Position numbers and translations under genes: made by a program
Assembly (NCBI GenBank): GCA_003054495.1
Contig: CP028514.1
Coordinates: 1,465,501-1,529,500, forward strand
DNA: 64,000 nucleotides
Source of the DNA: Carboxydocella thermautotrophica
GTDB taxonomy: Bacteria > Bacillota > GCA-003054495 > Carboxydocellales > Carboxydocellaceae
Direction: 5' to 3'
The notes under the pieces: generated by a model
Databases searched by the model: none
Told to the model about the DNA's origin: nothing
What the model saw: only the letters and a program-made list of their open reading frames with translations
Shown here: positions 8,102-17,042 of the stretch, in pieces
Position numbering within the stretch: the first letter of the stretch is position 1
Layout of the letters: each line of letters starts with the position of its first letter

Positions 8102-9035
8102 ATTCACTTTCCGGGTTTGTTAATAATGGGTTTAAAGCAGCTGATTGTTTTAGTTTTTCTTTAACAACATGGGTATAAATTTGTGTTGTAGATAGATCAG
8201 CATGACCAAGAAGCTCTTGAATATCCCGTAAGGGTACCCCCATGGAATGGAGTAACGTTGCACAGGTGTGGCGCAAGGTATGAGGAGTCACTTCAGAACC
8301 AAGTCCTGCTTTTCGTGCCAGAGTTTTAATTAAATTATACATTCCTATACGTGTAAAAGGTTTGTTGTATTTCGTTAAAAAGAGGTAATTGGTGCTCTGG
8401 GGACCTCTTTCGCTAATATACTCCTGCACTAACTGCAATGCTGGCCCTATTAATGGTACAATCCGATATTTCCCGCCCTTACCATAAACCGTTATTTCTC
8501 CGGCTTCAAGGTTGACATTTTCCAGCTTTAGGTTAATTAATTCCGAAATTCGCAATCCACACGTGAGAAATACATATAAGATAGCTTTATTTCTTTTTAT
8601 GTATTTAGTTTCTTCAGCACTGGCCAGTATTTTCTGGCTTTTGACTGTGGATAAAAACTTAGGCAATTCCCGGCGTCTGCGTTCCGTGTAGCCCTTGATA
8701 CGCAAGGTAGGATCCAGGGGAATAAACCCTTTAAATTCTAGGTATCTAAAAAATGCTTTGAGGGAAGCGATCTTACGAGCCAAGGTACTTTCCTTAACGC
8801 AAAGATTATCAGTTAAGTAGAGGATATATTCTAGAATAAGTTCAGAATTGATTTCCTCAATTTTAGAGATTTGCTTGGTTTCAAAAACCCAGCGAAAGAA
8901 CATTTGAATATCACTCATATAAGCATTTACTGTTGCTGGCGATTTTTTGCGGCTAACACCGGTTTGACCTAAACGTAAATGAACAGAAAAAGATTCCAGC
9001 AAATTATCTAGATCGGATATTGTAGCCGTTAACAA
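8085..9035 (-). CDS. Xer-type tyrosine recombinase
   Basis: A 316-residue site-specific recombinase with the N-terminal SAM-like core-binding domain and a complete catalytic domain: Arg162 (GLRISEL), Lys189 (GKGGKYR), His252-x-x-Arg255 (HTLRH), His278 (LLGHADL) and nucleophile Tyr287 (QIYTHV). The size and motifs match XerC/XerD/XerS rather than long phage integrases. The start is taken at a TTG preceded by GGAGG at 6-7 bases; the GTG nine codons upstream has no site. A perfect 16-bp palindrome with dif-like layout lies 22 bases upstream of the start. No phage or conjugation genes flank it. Confidence 0.88.
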   Translation of the reverse strand: MLTATISDLDNLLESFSVHLRLGQTGVSRKKSPATVNAYMSDIQMFFRWVFETKQISKIEEINSELILEYILYLTDNLCVKESTLARKIASLKAFFRYLEFKGFIPLDPTLRIKGYTERRRRELPKFLSTVKSQKILASAEETKYIKRNKAILYVFLTCGLRISELINLKLENVNLEAGEITVYGKGGKYRIVPLIGPALQLVQEYISERGPQSTNYLFLTKYNKPFTRIGMYNLIKTLARKAGLGSEVTPHTLRHTCATLLHSMGVPLRDIQELLGHADLSTTQIYTHVVKEKLKQSAALNPLLTNPESEFSEKQ

Positions 9036-9056
9036 AGTAAACCCTCCATTTTCTTT

Positions 9057-9094
9057 ATACACCTATACATAAGACACATTATGTATAGGTGTAT
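9057..9094. repeat. dif-like palindrome upstream of the Xer recombinase
   Basis: Two perfect 16-bp arms, ATACACCTATACATAA and its complement, flank a 6-base centre GACACA. The inner arms end CATAA and begin TTATGT, as in the XerC-6 bp-XerD arrangement of dif sites. No T-run follows the repeat directly on either strand, so it does not look like an intrinsic terminator. A recombination site or an operator are both possible. Confidence 0.6.
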
Positions 9095-9105
9095 CTATCT
9101 GTTTT

Positions 9106-9906
9106 TTATTTCCCCTCGATTTGACAATAATATGTATCCAGCAATGTTTCAAGCTCCTGGTTAATTTGTTCTAATTGCTGTATAGCTTGATCTAGCCGAA
9201 GTAAAAACTCCAATAAGTTCCCCAGCTCAACCATATCCAGGTTTGTCAAATGATTTTCTGCCTGTTTTATTAACTTATAGACATTAATGCCATCATTATA
9301 ATCAGAAAGGTCAATTTGTGCCTGACAAAAATCATTAGCCTCAATCTCAGTGATTAATGTTTTGGCTCGAAATAATTCGCTACTCAATTTGCTAACTTTG
9401 ATAATTAATAAAGATAGATTTTCTTTTTCCTGTAACAAGGAACGCAACTTCTGGTGGTTTCTTTCCAGTACAATTTCGGTAATTTCTTCACTGGATGCAA
9501 CCCGTACTTCATTGTGAACTCTGATGTAGACCTTATCCCTGACTAAATGCAAGTAACCTTGACCCCGTTCGACTCTTATTACTAGAACCTCTTTATCTTT
9601 TACCTTTGCTTTATAGATATCAGGCTTTAATGGAGGTGAAATAATATCCCTGCACAAATTAATAATTCTTTGCTCCAATAGATCATTGCTCTTAAAACCT
9701 ACTACCTGTCCATCATCATCGACTCCAACCAGTAAGTAACCTCCATCTGAATTGACAAAGGCTGCCAGGTCTTTCGCCAGCTCAAAATGCTGGGTAATTC
9801 TGGGCTTGTCTGCCTCTGGCAAAAATAACCCCCGTTTAAAATCCACGTGATTATTTTCACCGGCACTTATCATTGCCATTATTTGTTTAGCAGTCAAAGG
9901 TTTCAT
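9106..9906 (-). CDS. AlbA_2 (Schlafen-like AAA_4) domain protein
   Basis: A 266-residue protein whose first ~140 residues match the AlbA_2 putative DNA-binding domain: ENNHVDFKRG at the start, then DLAAFVNSDGGYLLVGVDDDGQVVG and the late RDKVYIRVHNEV segment. The remainder is a long helical, probably coiled-coil, region (ERNHQKLRSLLQEKENL onwards). The ATG overlaps the K+ channel stop as ATGA, so both are expressed together. Its role is unknown; proteins with this domain are often linked to regulation or defence. Confidence 0.8.
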   Translation of the reverse strand: MKPLTAKQIMAMISAGENNHVDFKRGLFLPEADKPRITQHFELAKDLAAFVNSDGGYLLVGVDDDGQVVGFKSNDLLEQRIINLCRDIISPPLKPDIYKAKVKDKEVLVIRVERGQGYLHLVRDKVYIRVHNEVRVASSEEITEIVLERNHQKLRSLLQEKENLSLLIIKVSKLSSELFRAKTLITEIEANDFCQAQIDLSDYNDGINVYKLIKQAENHLTNLDMVELGNLLEFLLRLDQAIQQLEQINQELETLLDTYYCQIEGK

Positions 9907-10910
9907 ATTTTACACCTACCACAAGCCAGTTCCTCAAGCTTTTGTAACTGTTGTCTGGTTCCAATGGCAATCAAAATATCTCCTGATTGCAGTAATTCTT
10001 CAGGGCCAGGGTTCGGTTTTAGTTTGCCTTCCCGCTGGATTGCAACAACCATGGTCCCCGTTTTTTCTCTGATTCCACTATTTTTTAAATCCTTATTCAC
10101 CAGAACTGAGCCATCTGCAATTAATAACTGCTCTATTTCCAATTCAACATCTTCTACACAGACCAGAGTATCTACGAAATCCACAGAAGCCGGTTTTATA
10201 ATGGAAATGGCCATCCGTTGTCCGCCAATTATCGCCGGTGAAACTACCTTATCTGCACCTGCTCTATATAATTTTGCTTCCGACTCCTTTCTCTCTGCTC
10301 TGGCAACAATCGTAATGCCAGGATTGATTTCTTTTGCAGTGAGAGTAACAAAAACATTGTTTGCGTCCCCGGGTATGGCACTAACTAGTCCTTTGGCCCG
10401 CTCAATCCCTGCTTTTCGCAAAACCTCTTCCATACTGGCATCCCCAAGAATCGCCAGAACCCCTTCCTCCAGCAAACTATTGAACAGATGTTCTTCCTGT
10501 TCAATAACGACAAAAGGTGTCCTTTCTTTTTTGAGCCTTTCGATTACTTGTTTCCCTACTCTACCTGCACCGCATACGATGATATGGTCACGTAATTTGG
10601 CTATTTCTTGTTTCATTTTTCTTCTCCCCAATAAATCAAATAAATCCCCTTCAACAATAAGCGCCCCGATAAGCCCCAGGGCATAAAGGATTAGTGCCAG
10701 CCCAGCATATGAAAGAAAAATGGTAAAGTATGTACCCGGCACTGATAATGGTTTAACCAAACCATATCCCACTGTAGTTAATGTAATTGTAGTCATCCAA
10801 AGGGCATCTCGCAGGGAATAATCCTCAATTAACATATATCCGATGGTTCCTAAAAAAATACTGACAAATATCATTATTATTGCTTGTTTAAGCCTTCTTC
10901 CCGCTTCCAC
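9903..10910 (-). CDS. potassium channel with RCK (TrkA-N/TrkA-C) domains
   Basis: A 335-residue MthK-like channel. Two membrane helices (about 9-28 and 60-86) enclose a pore helix with the K+ selectivity filter TVGYG at 46-50. A cytoplasmic RCK domain follows, starting with the Rossmann motif CGAGRVGKQV near 113-122, and a TrkA-C domain ends the protein (EKTGTMVVAIQREGK, then SGDILIAIG). The ligand gating the ring is not predictable here. The start is GTG behind AAGGTG. The gene is coupled to the downstream AlbA_2 gene and lies after cooC, with a terminator between. Confidence 0.93.
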   Translation of the reverse strand: MEAGRRLKQAIIMIFVSIFLGTIGYMLIEDYSLRDALWMTTITLTTVGYGLVKPLSVPGTYFTIFLSYAGLALILYALGLIGALIVEGDLFDLLGRRKMKQEIAKLRDHIIVCGAGRVGKQVIERLKKERTPFVVIEQEEHLFNSLLEEGVLAILGDASMEEVLRKAGIERAKGLVSAIPGDANNVFVTLTAKEINPGITIVARAERKESEAKLYRAGADKVVSPAIIGGQRMAISIIKPASVDFVDTLVCVEDVELEIEQLLIADGSVLVNKDLKNSGIREKTGTMVVAIQREGKLKPNPGPEELLQSGDILIAIGTRQQLQKLEELACGRCKI

Positions 10911-10935
10911 AGGATAACACCTTACCTCGCTAGTA

Positions 10936-10960
10936 AAACTGGCCCTTAAAGGGCCAGTTT
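10936..10960 (-). terminator. terminator at the end of cooC
   Basis: AAACTGGCCC / GGGCCAGTTT, a perfect 10-bp stem with a 5-base loop, overlaps the cooC stop and leads into TTTTAC on the minus strand. Confidence 0.75.
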
Positions 10961-11692
10961 ACTGAAGATATTCTTTACTGCCAATACTGAAGGAGAATCT
11001 GCTGGCAATTCAACCAGTGGCTTACCTGCCAGATCATAACGGGCCACTACTTCATCATAAGGAATGGTTCCTACAACCTCTAGTCCGGTAGCCTCAATTT
11101 CCGGCTTTAATTCCTCGATTCCAGTTGGTAAAACTTTTGTAATAACCAGATAGATATTTTTTACATTAATACCTACTGTTTTAACAATATCAAATACACG
11201 GCCCGCTGAACGGATGCCCCTAGCTGATGCATCACTGACAACAAAAAGATAATCAATATCTGTAACCACTCTTCTGGCTAAATGTTCCATACCTGCTTCA
11301 TTATCAATTACCACATAGTCATAATTCTGTCTCAGGTTTTCAAGATATTTACGCATTAAGTCATTGGGATAACAGTAGCACCCACTCCCCTGAGGTACCC
11401 CCATAACCACCAAATCCACATAATCGGTTTCATTCAATACCTGGCTAAGGCGATACTCTACATAGACATCTTTCGGCATTCCCTCGGGAATAGCTTTACC
11501 ACCTTTTACTTCATCCAGAATATCTGCGATTGATGCATGCACTTCAATACCGAGTGCTTCATTTAAATTGGAATTAGGGTCGGCATCAACAGCCAGGATT
11601 GCACCTTTATTTGCTTCTACCAGTTGTTTAATGAGTAGGGCTGTAAAAGTAGTTTTCCCGACTCCGCCTTTTCCTGCTACAGCAATTTTCAT
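10946..11692 (-). CDS. cooC: CooC/AcsF-type nickel-insertion ATPase
   Basis: A 248-residue P-loop ATPase of the MinD/NifH type. It has the deviant Walker A GKGGVGKT (7-14), switch sequences VDADPNSN and VIDNEAGMEHL, and a CxC pair (GCYCYPND) typical of CooC, where it binds nickel at the dimer interface. CooC-type proteins mature carbon monoxide dehydrogenase or acetyl-CoA synthase. No CODH gene is in this window, so the client must lie elsewhere. The ATG is chosen because GGGAG precedes it by 5 bases; a GTG four codons upstream lacks room for a binding site. Confidence 0.85.
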   Translation of the reverse strand: MKIAVAGKGGVGKTTFTALLIKQLVEANKGAILAVDADPNSNLNEALGIEVHASIADILDEVKGGKAIPEGMPKDVYVEYRLSQVLNETDYVDLVVMGVPQGSGCYCYPNDLMRKYLENLRQNYDYVVIDNEAGMEHLARRVVTDIDYLFVVSDASARGIRSAGRVFDIVKTVGINVKNIYLVITKVLPTGIEELKPEIEATGLEVVGTIPYDEVVARYDLAGKPLVELPADSPSVLAVKNIFSKLAL

Positions 11693-11751
11693 AATTTCTC
11701 CCACTCCCTTTGTTTATATATCTCTATTTTATCTTATAGTTGGGATACAAG

Positions 11752-12714
11752 TCAAAGAGTAAATTTTTTATTAAATCTTTCACCTGCATATTCAATAATT
11801 TTACAGCATAAATCCTTATAAGACCACCCTATTGCTCGAGCGGAATCTGGAAATAGACTAGTTTCAGTCATACCCGGAATTGTGTTCACTTCCAGAATAT
11901 AGGGCTGAAAATTATCATCTATAATGAAATCAACCCGAGAAAGTCCGCTACAACCAATAGCTAAATGAGCCTGACAGGCTAAGTCCTGCACTTTTTCAAT
12001 CACTGATTTAGGTAATTCTGGCGGAATGACATGTTCACTAAGCCCGGCAGTATATTTGGCCTGGTAATCATAAACAACCCCGGTTTTAGAAATAATTTGG
12101 ATCAATGGCAAAGAAGTCACCTCATTATTACCCAGCACAGGCGCTGTTACTTCCTTACCCTTAATAAATTTTTCAATTAATATCTCCCTTTCAGGGAACT
12201 TAAAAGCTTCCTCTAACGCATTTTCAAGCTCATCTTCCTGCCAGACGAAATATATGCCAATGGTGGAGCCTTGGTTAGGAGCCTTAACTACAAGCGGTAA
12301 ACTAATTTCATTTTTTATTTTCCCTAAAACTTCCTGTCTATTTTTTTCCCAATGGTAACGGGACACTGAAACAAAAGGAGCTGTAGGTAACCCGGCCTGC
12401 ATTAATACCTTTTTACTCATTATTTTATCCATAGCAATAGCGCTAGCCAGAACTCCTGATCCGGTATAGGGTATGCCCAGTATTTCCAGCAGCCCCTGGA
12501 TTGTTCCATCTTCCCCATAAGCGCCATGTAACATAATAAAAGCTAGGTCATACCTTTTTTCAAGAAGTTTTTTGGCAACTTGCTTGTCAACGTCTATCTT
12601 ATCAACTTCATAACCGGCTTCTAGCAATGCCTTATAAACTGCTTCCCCGCTTTTCAATGATATTTCCCTTTCAGACGACAACCCACCCATTAATAAAGCA
12701 ATACGAATGGTCAT
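11752..12714 (-). CDS. ddl: D-alanine--D-alanine ligase
   Basis: A 320-residue ATP-grasp enzyme that makes the D-Ala-D-Ala dipeptide for peptidoglycan. The N-terminus has the family motif GGLSSEREISLKSG, followed by FIMLHGAYGEDGTIQGLLE, the MDKIMSK segment, and the metal-binding DFIIDDNFQPYILEVNTIPGMT. The start follows GGGAGG by 8 bases. It diverges from the flippase gene. The length is normal. Confidence 0.95.
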   Translation of the reverse strand: MTIRIALLMGGLSSEREISLKSGEAVYKALLEAGYEVDKIDVDKQVAKKLLEKRYDLAFIMLHGAYGEDGTIQGLLEILGIPYTGSGVLASAIAMDKIMSKKVLMQAGLPTAPFVSVSRYHWEKNRQEVLGKIKNEISLPLVVKAPNQGSTIGIYFVWQEDELENALEEAFKFPEREILIEKFIKGKEVTAPVLGNNEVTSLPLIQIISKTGVVYDYQAKYTAGLSEHVIPPELPKSVIEKVQDLACQAHLAIGCSGLSRVDFIIDDNFQPYILEVNTIPGMTETSLFPDSARAIGWSYKDLCCKIIEYAGERFNKKFTL

Positions 12715-12841
12715 AGACTCTGCCTCCCTTTTCAAGTTCTACATACATTATATTTTTCTGTATAGTCGGTCACAACATCATATTCAGCAGGACAAAAAAA
12801 TAAAATTACTTAGAAAAAATTACCCTATAAGGAGGGGTATC

Positions 12842-14395
12842 TTGCGCAAACAGAGTTTACTTGGAGGGACACTAGTCTTATTTTCTTCAAATCTTGTTAA
12901 TCGAATCCTGGGGTTTATCTACCAGATAATGATTGTAAGTTTAATTGGCTCACAGGGTATTGGGTTGTTTAATATGGTTTACCCAATATATATACTTGTT
13001 CTGGTTATTTCTAGTTTTGGATTGCCACTGGCGATAGCAAAATTTGTGGCCGAAAATAATCAAAAAGATCCCGCTTATTCAGTTTATATATTAAGAAAAT
13101 CAATATTGATTCTGCTTATTTTTTCAACCATAATCACCGGTGCTTTGTATTTATCTCTTGATAGAATTGCACCGCTTTTCTTAACCAACCAAAACGCTTT
13201 ACCAATTTTAAAAAGCCTTTTATTATCTGTCCCAGTAATTAGTGTGTGTTCTGGTTTTAGAGGTTTTTTTCAAGGTCTTCTCATGATGAATGCACCAGCG
13301 ATTAGCCAGTTTGTGGAGCAAGTAGTTAGAGTTACTTGCGGTCTTGTTTTTGCATATATTTTGGTCTCCAAAAGCATAGTTTGGGGAGCTATCGGTTCCT
13401 CCATTGGAGTTATTGCCGGAGAAACCATCGGTTTTCTTGTTCTACTTTACTTTTTCTTAAAATGGTGGAAGAAAAACAAACGTTTAGCTTTATCATTAAG
13501 GAAAAACACCGTGACTACAAAAGAACTTATTCTTTTTTCCTGGCCAGTAGCTTTAAGTAAAATTGTTGCTACTGTACTATTGTCCTTTGAGGCTACTTTA
13601 ATTCCGCGCCAGCTGGTTAAAGCCGGCATTAATTTAAATGAAGCAACTTCACTTTTCGGTCAATTAAGCGGTATGGCAATTCCAATTCTGGTAATTCCCA
13701 GTGTTTTAACATCCGCCTTAGCAACAACATTAGTCCCGGCAATATCTGAAGCAAATTCAGCCGGAAATATACCCTTACTAAGAGACAGGATAAAAACCTC
13801 GTTATTTTTTACACTCTTATTCGGACTCCCTGCTGTAGTAATTTTTTACTTGTTTTCTGCCCAGATTTGTTATTTACTGTTTAAACAAATAAATGCCGGT
13901 GAGGCGCTACGCATTCTTGCGTTTGGAGGAATTTTTTATTACCTACAACAAACTACAACAGGTATTTTACAAGGGTTAGGACAAACTAAACGACCATTAG
14001 AAAATATGCTTTGGGGCAGCTTAGTTGAAATAATATTATTAATAACCCTGGTGCCTATTGCTGTTGATCCTTTTAAAACGGCTTGTTGGGCTATTAATGT
14101 TAGTTTTTTTATAACTGCAATCCTTAATATAGTATTTATTACAAAAGATTTAGGTTTCTGGAGTGTTATAGAAACCAAGACTATCTATTTGATTCCGGTA
14201 ATTTTATTTATGGGATTTGTTGCCATGAAAATTTATCTGCTGATTTTTGTAATAATAAATTCACCTACTTTAAGTTTAATAACTTCAGTAGGCTCAGCAA
14301 TAATTACATATGCTACTTTATTAATTATTTTTAAGATTTTACCCTATGAATGGTTAAATCGACTTAATAATTATTTCTTTTTCCTTAAAAAATAA
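12842..14395 (+). CDS. SpoVB/MurJ-like polysaccharide flippase family protein
   Basis: A 517-residue membrane protein of the MOP/PST family with about 14 hydrophobic helices, matching stage V sporulation protein B in length and start (LLGGTLVLFSSNLVNRILGFIYQ). SpoVB is needed for spore cortex synthesis and probably moves lipid-linked precursors. The start is TTG preceded by AAGGAGGGG; upstream in-frame sequence is not hydrophobic-protein-like. Close relatives include MurJ and YtgP, so the spore role is likely but not proven by sequence. Confidence 0.82.
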   Translation: MRKQSLLGGTLVLFSSNLVNRILGFIYQIMIVSLIGSQGIGLFNMVYPIYILVLVISSFGLPLAIAKFVAENNQKDPAYSVYILRKSILILLIFSTIITGALYLSLDRIAPLFLTNQNALPILKSLLLSVPVISVCSGFRGFFQGLLMMNAPAISQFVEQVVRVTCGLVFAYILVSKSIVWGAIGSSIGVIAGETIGFLVLLYFFLKWWKKNKRLALSLRKNTVTTKELILFSWPVALSKIVATVLLSFEATLIPRQLVKAGINLNEATSLFGQLSGMAIPILVIPSVLTSALATTLVPAISEANSAGNIPLLRDRIKTSLFFTLLFGLPAVVIFYLFSAQICYLLFKQINAGEALRILAFGGIFYYLQQTTTGILQGLGQTKRPLENMLWGSLVEIILLITLVPIAVDPFKTACWAINVSFFITAILNIVFITKDLGFWSVIETKTIYLIPVILFMGFVAMKIYLLIFVIINSPTLSLITSVGSAIITYATLLIIFKILPYEWLNRLNNYFFFLKK

Positions 14396-14574
14396 AATAA
14401 TAAAACAATCGAAATTATCAAGAGAATTATTTTATTTAAAATAAGAAATCGCATCTGATCAATGAATGTAACCAACAAGGCCAATATCAAAGGTAACAAA
14501 ATATTTCTTCTTTTTAATAACAAAAAAAATAGAAAAAAAAGAATAAAATTAAACACTAAATTTACAAAGAACAT
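14371..14574 (-). CDS. possible small hydrophobic protein
   Basis: A 67-residue frame, almost wholly hydrophobic with two or three membrane spans and a KKK ending, converging on and overlapping the flippase gene by 25 bases. The upstream GGTGAG is a weak binding site. Low-complexity AT-rich DNA can produce such frames by chance, so this is a weak call. Confidence 0.3.
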   Translation of the reverse strand: MFFVNLVFNFILFFLFFLLLKRRNILLPLILALLVTFIDQMRFLILNKIILLIISIVLLFYFLRKKK

Positions 14575-14657
14575 CCAAACTCACCATCACAATACTATTA
14601 TATTTTTATTTTATGGTACAGAAAATAAGATCAGAAACTAAAAAAGGAGTGATTCTA

Positions 14658-14879
14658 ATGCCTAAATTTGTAGAACAGTTATTGCCTAAATCCACACTAG
14701 ATCAGTTCAAGTATGAAATTGCGAAAGAAATAGGTATCTTACCTAAAATTGAAAATGGTTACTGGGGTGATGTTACCGCTGAAGAATGTGGTAAAGTTGG
14801 TGGTGAAATTGGAGGAAAGATAGTAAAAGCAATGATTAAAAGAGCCGAGACCATGCTTATAAATAAATATAATATTTAA
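14658..14879 (+). CDS. alpha/beta-type small acid-soluble spore protein
   Basis: A 73-residue protein with the SASP signature: QFKYEIAKEIGI, containing the region cut by the germination protease, and GKVGGEIGGKIVKAMIKRAE in the second helix. These proteins coat DNA in the forespore and protect it. The ATG follows AAAAAGGAGTG by the usual spacing. The stop overlaps the 3' end of the converging kinase gene by 4 bases. It is shorter at the termini and less glutamine-rich than typical SspA. Confidence 0.88.
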   Translation: MPKFVEQLLPKSTLDQFKYEIAKEIGILPKIENGYWGDVTAEECGKVGGEIGGKIVKAMIKRAETMLINKYNI

Positions 14880-16411
14880 TTTCTGGGCAGTTTTATTTTA
14901 AAGGTAGTACCTATTCCTCTTTCGCTGTCTACCCAAATTTCTCCTTGATGTTCTTTTATAATTTGAGCTGATATACTCAGTCCTAATCCTGTTCCAGTTT
15001 CTTTAGTCGTATAAAATGGTTTAAAAATATTTTTTATTGTTTCTCTATCTATTCCACAACCATTGTCTTTAACGGACATTAGAAGATAGTTCCCATCTTC
15101 CTGTAAAATAATTGTTATCTTGCCATTGCAATTGATTGCTTCAATGGAATTCCTTATTAAGTTAATAAACACCTGCTTAATTTTCTCGGGTTGTCCATAC
15201 AATAATGAATTCTTTAACTCACTCCTTTTTTCAATTTTAATATTTTTGTCATGGACTAAACTAGACATAATAAATATTATATCATCAATAAGCTGATTAA
15301 TATCAAAAAATTTTCGTGTATTTTTTTTTGTTGAAAAAGATAAAAATTCATGAATTAACTTGTTCATACGATCCAGTTCGTCTAGGATAATTCGCAAGTG
15401 TTCTTTTTCATGAAAGTCTTGTTCCCGGTTCTGTAGTAATTGAATGAAACCTCGTACAGAGGTTAATGGGTTTTTGATTTCATGGGCCAAGCTGGCAGAC
15501 ATCTGCTCCATTAATGCATATCTTTCCGATTTCAACCAATCCTGAGTTACTTTGTATTTATAGTTTTTTTCGCTCACTTCAAGATTTTGTTCAGCTACTT
15601 CTAATAATCCTTGTCCCTCGTTATGATCTTTAGGATAAACAGCATAACCAGCTAGAACATACAGGTTATCATGTTGTGAATACCCACTAAATTTCCATTT
15701 TCTTGTATTTACATTTTCCTGCAACTTTTTTTCAAATCTTTCTTTTATCTCGTGGGCTTGTTCCAAATCAGAATTGGTTAATAAAACTGCAAAAACATCA
15801 TCTTTCAAACGCGCAACAGTATCAAAATTTCTGATGGTTTGTCTTAAAATTTCAGCAATCCTAGTTAGATTCCATTCCAGACAACCATTTCTAACACCCG
15901 ATTCCAGTTTGTTTAAATTAACTATTTTATATACTGCAACAGTAAATTTTTTATTCTCTCTTTTAGCACGCGATATTTCCTCATCCAATTTCATTAAAAA
16001 ATATTTCCCATTTATTAAATGCGTTAATGGATCAATAATAGCTAATCGTTTTAAACGCTCCTGTAGTTTAATCTGATTCTGTAATACCTGATTATAATTT
16101 AAGGCAGCAATACTATTAATTAAAACAACAAGGATATGTATTAATAAAATTAAACAAAGAGAGAATATATCTAAAGACTTATAATAATTAATGATTTCTA
16201 TTATTATACCCGCTGTTGATAATATTATCAAATAAATAGCCAGGGTACTTTTATTTTCACACAAAAGAAAATAAACAGGTAATGCGAACATTTCCCAAAT
16301 TAATATATGTAATATTGGATTAATTGTAATATAATGGCTGATAAATAATATTATAACCGGCAATAAATATACGGCAGTTTTTATTAACTTAATAATTTGA
16401 TTATAGAACAA
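14876..16411 (-). CDS. membrane histidine kinase with degenerate GGDEF domain
   Basis: A 511-residue sensor. Four or so membrane helices span residues 1-105. A GGDEF-like domain follows (DPLT at 127-130), but the signature is LKDDVF at 202-207, so it should lack cyclase activity. Next come a HisKA domain with phospho-acceptor His310 (SLAHEIKNPLTSVRGF) and a full HATPase domain (NSIEAI, DNGCGI, TTKETGTGLGLS). The HisKA sequence resembles sporulation kinases. No response regulator is adjacent, as expected for a kinase feeding Spo0F or Spo0A (inference). The start is TTG behind GGGGAGG. Confidence 0.88.
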   Translation of the reverse strand: MFYNQIIKLIKTAVYLLPVIILFISHYITINPILHILIWEMFALPVYFLLCENKSTLAIYLIILSTAGIIIEIINYYKSLDIFSLCLILLIHILVVLINSIAALNYNQVLQNQIKLQERLKRLAIIDPLTHLINGKYFLMKLDEEISRAKRENKKFTVAVYKIVNLNKLESGVRNGCLEWNLTRIAEILRQTIRNFDTVARLKDDVFAVLLTNSDLEQAHEIKERFEKKLQENVNTRKWKFSGYSQHDNLYVLAGYAVYPKDHNEGQGLLEVAEQNLEVSEKNYKYKVTQDWLKSERYALMEQMSASLAHEIKNPLTSVRGFIQLLQNREQDFHEKEHLRIILDELDRMNKLIHEFLSFSTKKNTRKFFDINQLIDDIIFIMSSLVHDKNIKIEKRSELKNSLLYGQPEKIKQVFINLIRNSIEAINCNGKITIILQEDGNYLLMSVKDNGCGIDRETIKNIFKPFYTTKETGTGLGLSISAQIIKEHQGEIWVDSERGIGTTFKIKLPRN

Positions 16412-16481
16412 GCTAATATCACCTCCCCAAAAAACTTGTATTTTATTTTCTACAAACTCTAATTCAATCCTTTGATGAAAA

Positions 16482-16528
16482 AGATAAAAAAAAGACTATT
16501 TTTGTCGAAAACGACAAAAATAGTCTTT
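16482..16528 (-). terminator. terminator of pgsA
   Basis: A perfect 17-bp stem (AAAGACTATTTTTGTCG and complement) with a 4-base loop includes the pgsA stop codon and runs into a T-rich tract on the minus strand. Confidence 0.9.
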
Positions 16529-17042
16529 ACTTATTTTTAAGCCACGGCCTTAGTTTTAAATAATAGTCAACTCCAGACCAAATTGTCATTATCACTGCCA
16601 AACCCATAAAAACCGAAGCAAAAGGGAAATTAATCAAATAGGCACTAATCGCAACTATTTGCATGATAGTTTTTAACTTACCTAATATGCTTGCGCTTAC
16701 AACAACACCTTCTGCAGCAACAATAGACCGTAACCCTGTAATGGCAAACTCACGTCCTATAATAATTATTGCAACCCAGGCTGGAATTTCCCGTAGCTCA
16801 ACAAGTGAAACAAGAGCCGCTGAAATCAGTAATTTATCAGCTAAAGGATCCAGAAATTTACCTAGTCGTGTAATCTGTTTTCGAGAACGGGCAATATAAC
16901 CATCAAGTCCATCAGTTGATGCTGCCAGAAGAAAAACTGCAAAGGCAATCCACTTTCCGTAAGGCAATTTGCTTACGAGTATTATCATAAATATTGGTAC
17001 TAAAAAGATCCGGATCAATGTTAATTTATTAGCTAGATTCAT
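16527..17042 (-). CDS. pgsA: CDP-diacylglycerol--glycerol-3-phosphate 3-phosphatidyltransferase
   Basis: A 171-residue membrane enzyme making phosphatidylglycerol phosphate, the committed step to anionic phospholipids. The CDP-alcohol phosphotransferase motif DGxxAR-x8-G-x3-D-x3-D is seen as DGYIARSR followed by GKFLDPLADK. The ATG with GGGGAG at 7 bases is preferred over a TTG two codons earlier. Its start overlaps the rimO stop by 14 bases. In Bacillus pgsA follows ymfM; here it follows rimO. Confidence 0.94.
   Translation of the reverse strand: MNLANKLTLIRIFLVPIFMIILVSKLPYGKWIAFAVFLLAASTDGLDGYIARSRKQITRLGKFLDPLADKLLISAALVSLVELREIPAWVAIIIIGREFAITGLRSIVAAEGVVVSASILGKLKTIMQIVAISAYLINFPFASVFMGLAVIMTIWSGVDYYLKLRPWLKNK

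Noticed and set aside
9057-9094. Palindrome as an intrinsic terminator
   Set aside because: No T-run follows directly on the minus strand where it would be needed; the plus strand T-run is about 10 bases away and no plus-strand gene ends nearby.
9847-10686. 279-residue open frame on the plus strand over the K+ channel gene
   Set aside because: It is antisense to a gene with clear pore and RCK motifs, is Ser/Pro-rich low-complexity, and has no ribosome binding site.
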